Below, in pieces: positions 7,935 to 13,122 of a stretch of DNA of 13,122 nucleotides. The stretch comes from Lachnospiraceae bacterium. GTDB lineage: Bacteria > Bacillota > Clostridia > Lachnospirales > Anaerotignaceae. The notes under the pieces were generated by a model. It made no database searches. It saw only the letters and a program-made list of their open reading frames with translations, and was not told the DNA's origin. Location: contig DPJA01000019.1 of assembly GCA_003543235.1 (NCBI GenBank), positions 1 through 13,122 of the forward strand. The letters are read 5' to 3'. Both the position numbers and the translations under genes were made by a program. Numbering within the stretch: position 1 is the first letter of the stretch; each line of letters opens with the position of its first letter.

Positions 7935-7953
7935 ATATTAAGGGAGAATCAAA

Positions 7954-9615
7954 ATGATTACAAATAATAAAGAACTTGCTGACATATTATTGCCTGATGT
8001 TAAAAATTCGCCACAATATTATGAAGAAAAGTATCCCCAGAGGAATCTGCCTCAAGATGCTATTGTTACTAGATTTGGTCCAAGTCCTACGGGATTTTTA
8101 CATATAGGAAGTTTATATGCAGCGCTAATTGAGAAAAGGGCAGCAGACCAAACTGGCGGTGTATTTTTCTTAAGAATTGAAGATACTGATAAAAAAAGGG
8201 AAGTAGAAAATGGAGTTACTCTTTTATTGGATGGCTTAAAACAATTTGGCATTGTCCCAGATGAAGGCGTAGTTGGTGAAGAAAGTGAGAAAGGCAATTA
8301 TGGTCCTTATAAGCAAAGCGAGAGAGCTGAAATTTACAAAACTTTTGTAAAGGAACTGATTGCCAGAGGATTAGCTTACCCATGTTTTTGCAGTCAAGAG
8401 GAATTGGAAAAGTCCAGAAGTATTCAAGAACAAAAAGGGATAAGACCTGGATACTATGGGAAATGGGCAAAAGATAGGAATTTATCATTTGAAGAAATAG
8501 AAAAAAATCTAAAAGAAGGCAAAACTTTTGTTATACGTATAAAAGCACCAGAGCAAAAAGGGAAAACAATAAAGTTTGTGGATTTAATCAAAGATGAAAT
8601 TGAAATGCCTGAAAATGATCTGGATGCCGTAATATTTAAATCAGACGGGCTTCCACTGTATCACTTTGCACATGCTGTAGATGATCACTTTATGCGTACA
8701 ACTCATGTAATTAGAGGAGATGAGTGGCTGCCATCAGTGCCGCTTCATATACAATTGTTTGAAATGTTTGGGTGGAAGGTACCGATATATGCGCATGTAG
8801 CTCCAATAAATAAAATTGATGGAAATTCAAAAAGAAAGATAAGTAAGAGAAAGGATCCCGAAGCGGCAGTTAGTTATTACCGCGAAAAAGGCTATCCAAG
8901 TGAGTCAGTTATAGATTATCTGTTAAACCTAGCAAACTCTAACTTTGAGGAATGGAGAATGGAGAATCCAAAAGCTCCTAATACTGAGTTTGTTATAGAT
9001 TTTGTAAAAATGGGAGTTAGCGGGCCATTATTCGATTTTGTAAAAATGAACGATATTAGTAAAAATGTAATTGGTTTTATGACTTCAGAAGAAGTATATG
9101 AAAAGTCGTTAGATTGGGCCGAAGAGTTTGATAAGGAATTGGCTGAACTGATGAAAAGAGAAAAAGAGTATACTATAGGAGCATTGAATATAGAAAGAAA
9201 TTCGGTGAAACCGCGTAAAGACATTGCAAAATGGTCGGATGTGAGACCAACTGTTGAGTTTTTCTATGATGATGTTTTTGAAGTAGATGAAAACTATGAT
9301 TTCTCTGAAAATGATACAAAAGAAAATATAAATTTAGTACTTGAAAGTTACGTAAAAGTTCTTGAACTGGGTAATGAAAAAGAACAGTGGTTTAATCATC
9401 TCAAAGACTTCGCAGAAACTGTTGGCTATGCAAGGGATGCAAAAACATACAAAAAGAATCCTGACTCATATAAGGGCCACGTTGGCGATGTAGCAATGAT
9501 TCTGCGTGTAGCATTGACGAAGAAGAGAAACACTCCAGACTTGCATGAAATGATAAATGTTATGGGCAAGGATAGAGTGCAAAAAAGGTTTGTAAGGTGT
9601 ATTGAGGGAATATAA
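7954..9615 (+). CDS. gltX: Glutamyl-tRNA synthetase, long clostridial form
   Basis: A class I aminoacyl-tRNA synthetase of 553 residues that charges tRNA with glutamate using ATP. The Rossmann fold opens with RFGPSPTGFLHIG, holding the HIGH-type motif H50-I-G-S53. It continues through RIEDTDKKREVENG, a CFC pair in YPCFCSQEEL, and HVIRGDEWLPS. The KMSKS-type loop is KISKR (295-299). It is longer than the common bacterial GltX (about 470-490 residues), with roughly 40 extra N-terminal residues before the catalytic fold and a larger C-terminal part. I recall such long versions from Clostridia. In organisms lacking glutaminyl-tRNA synthetase, GltX may also mischarge tRNA-Gln for later amidation; whether this copy does so cannot be read here. 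AGGGAGAA lies upstream of the ATG. It probably shares the promoter of the toxin-antitoxin pair; a terminator follows. Confidence 0.93.
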   Translation: MITNNKELADILLPDVKNSPQYYEEKYPQRNLPQDAIVTRFGPSPTGFLHIGSLYAALIEKRAADQTGGVFFLRIEDTDKKREVENGVTLLLDGLKQFGIVPDEGVVGEESEKGNYGPYKQSERAEIYKTFVKELIARGLAYPCFCSQEELEKSRSIQEQKGIRPGYYGKWAKDRNLSFEEIEKNLKEGKTFVIRIKAPEQKGKTIKFVDLIKDEIEMPENDLDAVIFKSDGLPLYHFAHAVDDHFMRTTHVIRGDEWLPSVPLHIQLFEMFGWKVPIYAHVAPINKIDGNSKRKISKRKDPEAAVSYYREKGYPSESVIDYLLNLANSNFEEWRMENPKAPNTEFVIDFVKMGVSGPLFDFVKMNDISKNVIGFMTSEEVYEKSLDWAEEFDKELAELMKREKEYTIGALNIERNSVKPRKDIAKWSDVRPTVEFFYDDVFEVDENYDFSENDTKENINLVLESYVKVLELGNEKEQWFNHLKDFAETVGYARDAKTYKKNPDSYKGHVGDVAMILRVALTKKRNTPDLHEMINVMGKDRVQKRFVRCIEGI

Positions 9616-9624
9616 TACGCTTGC

Positions 9625-9654
9625 GTAGGGGCGATCCGGTGGGTCGCCCTTTTT
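9625..9654 (+). terminator. Intrinsic terminator after gltX, built on GTAGGGGCG repeat copy 2
   Basis: GGGCGATCC (9629-9637) pairs with GGGTCGCCC (9641-9649) across a GGT loop, a 9-bp stem with one G-T pair, followed directly by TTTTT (9650-9654). It starts 13 nt after the gltX stop. The lead GTAGGGGCG (9625-9633) is shared with the hairpin at 6994. A small TACGC/GCGTA palindrome (9616-9627) overlaps its start. Confidence 0.88.
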
Positions 9655-9700
9655 ATGTGTGTTGAGTTTTGTAGCGGTTGTACAATTACCAAGTTTTACA

Positions 9701-9729
9701 TAGGCAATTGTGAAAAATTGTGTTATTAT
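9701..9729 (+). promoter_or_regulatory. Candidate promoter for the 287-residue gene
   Basis: TAGGCA (9701-9706, 4 of 6 to TTGACA) and TATTAT (9724-9729, 5 of 6) are 17 nt apart and lie 30 nt before the gene start. Nearby are a TTGTACAA palindrome (9678-9685) and a direct repeat AATTGTG (9706-9712 and 9716-9722) that could be regulator sites. The terminator just upstream makes a promoter here necessary, but the exact boxes are uncertain. Confidence 0.4.
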
Positions 9730-9758
9730 ATGTAAAAATGAATTTTGGGAGGGTGTAT

Positions 9759-10622
9759 ATGACTGATGTAAGGAACAAAGGGATTGTAAAACCTGCTGAT
9801 CACACTGAACTTACTGAACTAATTGAGTCAAGTTTAAATGCGGGTGAAAAGTCTTTGCAAGGTGAAAAAATGACCCAATCTCGGGGAAAACAAACAACTA
9901 AGGGACTTTGGCTTCCAGAGAATTATATAAAAATTAAGAGTGGAAGGATAATTGAACTCAATAAAATTATTGGAGTTGATCTTTTTGATGGACTTGTACT
10001 TAAATCCAATGCCTTAGCAGACAGTATTATAAAATGTGAAGATGAAAGACATCATATAGAAACTCGAAAAATTGGCGAAAAAGAGTTGGATTTGATTTAT
10101 GAGTTTGGCAGATTGAACCGTATTCGTATAGATGGATATAATATTAAGTTAGGGAGTAGAGAAGTTGAAGAAATTGAGTGGAAAGAGCGTGGAACTGATA
10201 AAAAGTTAAACTTCAAATGGGAAAAAGGGGCAAATGGTAATCTTGAAGTATATTTAGTTCATGAAAGCCATAGGAGGGGGCGAGATACATATAATAGAAT
10301 TTCAGTTCCTGTAGACGGGTTAGAAGTACGTATTGCGGTAGTAGATTCATCAGTGCTGACTAAGGAATTCCATGTAGGTAAAGCAAAGATTATACACAGG
10401 GGAATAAATGGGAAACTAGATCCTGATGATGGAACTCCATGTGATGAGTTTAAGATGGTTTTACATCATCGATTAGGGGAAGATGGCGTAAAAGCTTGGG
10501 AGGAAATACATTCATACTTAAGATGCGCTCTAGATAGGGCTGGATGGGCAACTTCTAATGCTATGAATAAAGAAAGGTATACGAAGCTTTTCATAGATGA
10601 ACAAAACTATAAATTAAGGTAA
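9759..10622 (+). CDS. Uncharacterised 287-residue soluble protein
   Basis: I do not recognise this protein. It has no signal peptide, membrane segment, Walker motif or obvious catalytic signature. The first ~50 residues are polar and helical (TELTELIESSLNAGEKSL). The middle (from GLWLPENYIKIKSGRIIELN to EVYLVHES) looks alpha/beta or beta-rich with many charged residues. The last third alternates strands (VPVDGLEVRIAVVDSS, HVGKAKIIHRGING) and ends in a helix containing GEDGVKAWEEIHSYLRCALDRAGW. Three cysteines are dispersed and form no CxxC pair. ATG 9759 is chosen because GGGAGGG (9747-9753 region) lies just upstream; an in-frame GTG at 9720 would place the ribosome binding site and probable -10 inside the gene. 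It lies between two terminators, so it is probably monocistronic. Base composition matches its neighbours, so recent transfer is not evident. Confidence 0.82.
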   Translation: MTDVRNKGIVKPADHTELTELIESSLNAGEKSLQGEKMTQSRGKQTTKGLWLPENYIKIKSGRIIELNKIIGVDLFDGLVLKSNALADSIIKCEDERHHIETRKIGEKELDLIYEFGRLNRIRIDGYNIKLGSREVEEIEWKERGTDKKLNFKWEKGANGNLEVYLVHESHRRGRDTYNRISVPVDGLEVRIAVVDSSVLTKEFHVGKAKIIHRGINGKLDPDDGTPCDEFKMVLHHRLGEDGVKAWEEIHSYLRCALDRAGWATSNAMNKERYTKLFIDEQNYKLR

Positions 10623-10628
10623 AATAAA

Positions 10629-10674
10629 TTACCAAAGAAAAAATGTCAATCACCGACATTTTTTTCTTTGGTAA
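10629..10674 (+). terminator. Intrinsic terminator after the 287-residue gene, possibly bidirectional
   Basis: A long inverted repeat: TTACCAAAG (10629-10637), six A and TGTC on the left, and GACA (10655-10658), seven T and CTTTGGTAA on the right, with a 7-nt loop. The arms match over 19 bp with a single bulged T. The core stem flanked by A-run and T-run is the layout of a terminator that can work on both strands. It lies 6 nt after the stop codon. Confidence 0.85.
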
Positions 10675-10724
10675 AATCTCCGTAATGTTCCAGAATAAAA
10701 ACTTACAATATTCTCATAAATTTG

Positions 10725-10754
10725 TTGACCGAACATGGTATAAAGTATTACAAT
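10725..10754 (+). promoter_or_regulatory. Candidate sigma-A promoter for the nfeD-floT operon
   Basis: TTGACC (10725-10730, 5 of 6) and TACAAT (10749-10754, 5 of 6) are 18 nt apart. A start site near 10761 would leave only about 11 nt before the ATG, which is tight with the GAGGTGA ribosome binding site at 10761-10767. In Bacillus subtilis the equivalent operon is under the ECF factor SigW, but I see no TGAAAC/CGTA pair here. Confidence 0.4.
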
Positions 10755-10771
10755 TAATAAGAGGTGACAAA

Positions 10772-11323
10772 ATGTTTTCATTATATGTCGGGTGTTTAGC
10801 ATTTGGACTGTTTTATTCATTAATATCAATGTTTTTGGGCGATCATCATGGGTTTGATCATAGTTCAACTGACCATGGTGGTGAAGTTGGTACTGACGGA
10901 ATTGAACATATTTCTCCGTTTAAACCTATTGTTATAGGGTCGTTTATTACAGTATTCGGAGGAATGGGGGTAATTGGGCACTATATTTTTAATATTGCTG
11001 CATTATTTTTGTTCGTTATTGCATTAGTTTCCGGACTTGTGGTTGCGACAATCATTTTTTATGTTGTGGTTGTTACGATGTACAAAAACCAAGGAAACAG
11101 CATCATTTCTGTGCAAGACCTCAAGAGAACAATAGGGGATGTTATTACTCCGATTCCTGCTAATGGAGTAGGAGAAATTTCCTATACAACGGCTGACTCA
11201 ATTTATAAGTCAACTGCAAGGTCTTTAGATGGTGAAGAAATCGCAAAAGGTGAAAAGGTCATTATTGTCGACTATAATGATAATATAGCGACAGTTGTAA
11301 AAAAACCAGAGATAAATTTATAA
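10772..11323 (+). CDS. NfeD-family membrane protein, YuaF-like flotillin partner
   Basis: A 183-residue membrane protein that pairs with flotillin. Helix 1 covers about residues 2-22, helix 2 about 52-72 and helix 3 about 75-103. They are followed by a soluble C-terminal OB-fold domain (about 107-183) of the NfeD type, seen in QDLKRTIGDVITPIPANGVGEI and EIAKGEKVIIVDYNDNIATV. Relatives such as YuaF sit with FloT in membrane microdomains; their biochemical job is not settled. ATG 10772 has GAGGTGA 4 nt upstream and places a helix at the N-terminus. An in-frame ATG at 10643 would start inside the preceding terminator hairpin and is rejected. The loop between helices 1 and 2 (24-46) is rich in His and acidic residues (H25, H26, H30, H35, H46). 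The flotillin gene begins 12 nt after the stop, so the two form an operon. Confidence 0.88.
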   Translation: MFSLYVGCLAFGLFYSLISMFLGDHHGFDHSSTDHGGEVGTDGIEHISPFKPIVIGSFITVFGGMGVIGHYIFNIAALFLFVIALVSGLVVATIIFYVVVVTMYKNQGNSIISVQDLKRTIGDVITPIPANGVGEISYTTADSIYKSTARSLDGEEIAKGEKVIIVDYNDNIATVVKKPEINL

Positions 11324-11335
11324 GGGGGTATTTAA

Positions 11336-12829
11336 GTGTTTGATTCAGGAGGAATAATGGTTCCGATATTAGCGGCTTTGATAATGGTTTTTGTAATGGT
11401 CATTTTAATTAAGGTATTCGCTTCAAGGTATGTGAAAGTTGGACCTGATGAGGCTTTGATAGTCTCAGGTCGAAAAAGAAAGTTGACATCAGGCCAGTAT
11501 GTAGGTTTTAGAATAGTAAAAGGTGGAGCAACCTTTGTATGGCCAGTGCTTGAAGTTGCAAAGATAATGTCACTTAGAATTATGCCAGTTGATGTATGCT
11601 CAAGCGCATACACATCACAAGGCGTACAGGTTATGGTGGAAGGCGTTGCTCAGGTAAAAATTGATTCAAAGGAAGAGTCAATCGCAACTGCTGCAGAACA
11701 GTTTTTGAGTCTTACATCAGATGAAATTAAAAGAATTGCAACACAAACTCTAGAAGGTCATCTTCGTTCAATTGTTGGTAATTTGACAGTTGAGGAAATT
11801 AACCAAAATAGAGATCGATTTGCACAAAAGGTTCAAGAGCTTGCAGCTACCGATCTTGTGAACATGGGATTAGTAATTATTTCGTTTACAATAAAAGAAA
11901 TATCAGATAATAACGGCTATCTTGAGAGTCTTGGAAAAGCTCAAATTGCGAGGGTTCAAAGGGATGCAATTATTGGACAGGCAGAAGCACAAAGAGACTC
12001 TGATATTAAATCTGCTGAGGCTTCACAAGCAGGTCAAACTTCAAAATATTTAGCTGAAACCAAGATTGCTGAAGCAAACAAAGATAAAGAAATAAAAATT
12101 GCAGAATATCAAGCTTTGATGAATGCAAAAAAAGCTGATGCAGATTTATCTTACGATAAACAAAAATTCATTCTAGAGCAGGAAGTTCAAAAAGAGGCTA
12201 TGCAGGTTGAGATAGTGAAAAAGCAAAAAGAGATTGAACTTCAAGAGCAGGAAGTATTGAGAAGAGAAAAAGAACTTGAAGCTACAATAAGAAAACCGGC
12301 TGAAGCCGATAGATTTAAGACAGAAATTGATGCAGAAGCTGGTAAGATTAGAAAACAAAAAGAAGCGGAAGGCCAAGCGATAGCAATTAAAGCCGAAGGA
12401 CTTGCAAGAGCAGAAGCAATAAAAGCTGCCGGTCTTGCAGAGGCAGATGTAATTAAGGCCAAAGGTGAGGCTGAAGCGGAAGCAATGCTCAAAAAAGCCG
12501 AAGCATACAAGCAGTTCAATGATGCGGCGATGGCTCAAATGATTATAGAAAGACTCCCAGCCATCGCATCTGCAATAGCACAACCGCTAGCTAAGACAGA
12601 AAAGATTATTATGATAGGAGATAGTGGTGCATCCAAACTGACAAAGGACATCACAGGTGTATTGGCACAGCTGCCGGAGACTGTGAAGGGATTGACAGGA
12701 ATAGATTTGGTAGAATTGATGCAGAATTATGCGAAGGCAGCAGTTCCAGCTATAGCTGCGAAAGTGGCGCAACCAGTACATGCAGCAGCAACGGTAGCGA
12801 AGGAAGTTGCTGTGGCGAAAGAAGTTTAA
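11336..12829 (+). CDS. floT: Flotillin-like scaffold protein FloT (YuaG)
   Basis: A 497-residue SPFH protein that organises functional membrane microdomains (lipid-raft-like) and helps membrane protein complexes assemble. One hydrophobic segment lies at residues 8-29. The SPFH domain follows (about 31-200), with GPDEALIVSGRKRK, EGHLRSIVGNLTVEEI and GLVIISFTIKEISDNNGYLESLG, all closely like B. subtilis YuaG. A long coiled coil with Glu/Ala-rich repeats follows (about 205-400; AEGLARAEAIKAAGLAEAD), then the conserved end region (YKQFNDAAMAQMIIERLP to GIDLVELMQNYA) and an Ala/Val/Lys tail ending in two VAKEV copies. Length is close to YuaG. GTG 11336 has GGGGG (11324-11328) upstream. An ATG at 11357 with AGGAGG 4 nt upstream is an alternative, losing seven residues. 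It is cotranscribed with the NfeD protein and followed by a strong terminator. Confidence 0.95.
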   Translation: MFDSGGIMVPILAALIMVFVMVILIKVFASRYVKVGPDEALIVSGRKRKLTSGQYVGFRIVKGGATFVWPVLEVAKIMSLRIMPVDVCSSAYTSQGVQVMVEGVAQVKIDSKEESIATAAEQFLSLTSDEIKRIATQTLEGHLRSIVGNLTVEEINQNRDRFAQKVQELAATDLVNMGLVIISFTIKEISDNNGYLESLGKAQIARVQRDAIIGQAEAQRDSDIKSAEASQAGQTSKYLAETKIAEANKDKEIKIAEYQALMNAKKADADLSYDKQKFILEQEVQKEAMQVEIVKKQKEIELQEQEVLRREKELEATIRKPAEADRFKTEIDAEAGKIRKQKEAEGQAIAIKAEGLARAEAIKAAGLAEADVIKAKGEAEAEAMLKKAEAYKQFNDAAMAQMIIERLPAIASAIAQPLAKTEKIIMIGDSGASKLTKDITGVLAQLPETVKGLTGIDLVELMQNYAKAAVPAIAAKVAQPVHAAATVAKEVAVAKEV

Positions 12830-12834
12830 TGGTT

Positions 12835-12891
12835 AACGGTGTACCGGTTCTTGTGTTAACTTTTTAACGCAAGAACCGGTACACCGTTTTT
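12835..12891 (+). terminator. Strong intrinsic terminator after floT
   Basis: Positions 12835-12857 pair with 12866-12888 in a 23-bp stem with one G-T pair and an 8-nt loop, followed by the T-run 12887-12891. The outer arm reads AACGGTGTACCGGTTCTTG, and its complement CAAGAACCGGTACACCG is exact. It begins 5 nt after the floT stop. The stem is unusually long for a terminator. Confidence 0.9.
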
Positions 12892-12937
12892 AAAGCAGTT
12901 ATTGTGATATTATACATAAAAAACAGGAGAACAAAAA

Positions 12938-13122
12938 ATGGTTGATGGGTTAAATAAGAACTTAAAACAAATACTTGATGCTCGAGACGATACAAAACAA
13001 GCTCTAGTGCCTATTGCAATTGGTCAAAATCTTGTAGTTAAGAATGGAAATGTGTTGACAAAAGTAGAGCTTGATGACTTATTGAGTGTATCGAGGATTA
13101 GAAAAAAAAGTGTGAGTAATAG
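12938..13122 (+). CDS. Unknown protein, N-terminal 61 residues (3' end outside window)
   Basis: An open frame of 61 codons plus two bases that runs off the window. It starts at ATG 12938 with AGGAGA (12925-12930) 7 nt upstream. The translation begins MVDGLNKNLKQILDARD and continues with a hydrophobic ALVPIAIGQNLVVKNG segment, then KVELDDLLSVSRIRKKS. No signal peptide or recognised domain is visible, and I cannot name a family. The floT terminator lies directly upstream, so it needs its own promoter; TATTAT at 12908-12913 could be a -10, but no clear -35 pairs with it. The frame is supported by the good ribosome binding site and the absence of stops. Confidence 0.6.
   Translation, partial: MVDGLNKNLKQILDARDDTKQALVPIAIGQNLVVKNGNVLTKVELDDLLSVSRIRKKSVSN

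Noticed and set aside
7935..7953. T-box or other leader for gltX
   Set aside because: Only 19 nt separate toxin and gltX, too short for any such leader, and the preceding sequence is coding.
10725..10760. SigW-type promoter ahead of the nfeD-floT operon
   Set aside because: The B. subtilis operon has one, and a GAAC occurs at 10731-10734, but there is no CGTA at the required distance.
10643..10771. Upstream 43-codon extension of the NfeD-type gene
   Set aside because: It begins inside the terminator hairpin of the previous gene, has no ribosome binding site and covers the candidate promoter.
12173..12583. Long open frames on the minus strand opposite floT
   Set aside because: They are mirror frames of the Ala/Glu-rich coiled-coil coding sequence, rich in Phe/Cys or Ser/Ala, without ribosome binding sites or recognisable domains.

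Overview
The window looks like chromosome of a low-GC Gram-positive bacterium of the class Clostridia. The evidence is A/T-rich coding sequence, strong purine-rich ribosome binding sites, a PolC-type replicative polymerase of Bacillota length, a YuaF/FloT-type flotillin pair, and the gene order dxr-rseP-ispG-polC. The genus cannot be fixed from sequence alone. All genes lie on the + strand.

Region 1 (1-7290) is a housekeeping block. It holds the 3' end of dxr (MEP isoprenoid pathway), rseP (site-2 intramembrane protease), ispG (MEP pathway again), polC (replicative DNA polymerase) and a small 82-residue WYL-like protein of unknown role. rseP, ispG and polC are packed with 15-21 nt gaps and read as one operon. 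The dxr-rseP gap is an exception: about 210 nt carrying a repeat-like, partly GC-rich insert with a direct repeat, a tandem heptamer and two hairpins. A hairpin of a GTAGGGGCG-type repeat sits between polC and the 82-residue gene.

Region 2 (7291-9654) begins with a strong sigma-A promoter, then a two-gene toxin-antitoxin module (AbrB-type antitoxin, RelE/ParE-type toxin). Only 19 nt after the toxin comes gltX, a long-form glutamyl-tRNA synthetase, so toxin, antitoxin and synthetase probably share a transcript. The unit ends at an intrinsic terminator built on a second GTAGGGGCG repeat.

Region 3 (9655-10674) is a single-gene unit for a 287-residue soluble protein that I do not recognise. It ends at a long A/T-flanked terminator hairpin.

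Region 4 (10675-12891) is the membrane-microdomain operon: an NfeD/YuaF-type membrane protein followed by flotillin FloT, closed by a 23-bp-stem terminator. Region 5 (12892-13122) starts another gene that runs off the window end.

Nothing here proves a wholly new system. The best leads are the TA-gltX co-operon, the uncharacterised 287-residue gene, the repeat insert ahead of rseP, and the histidine-rich loop in the NfeD protein.
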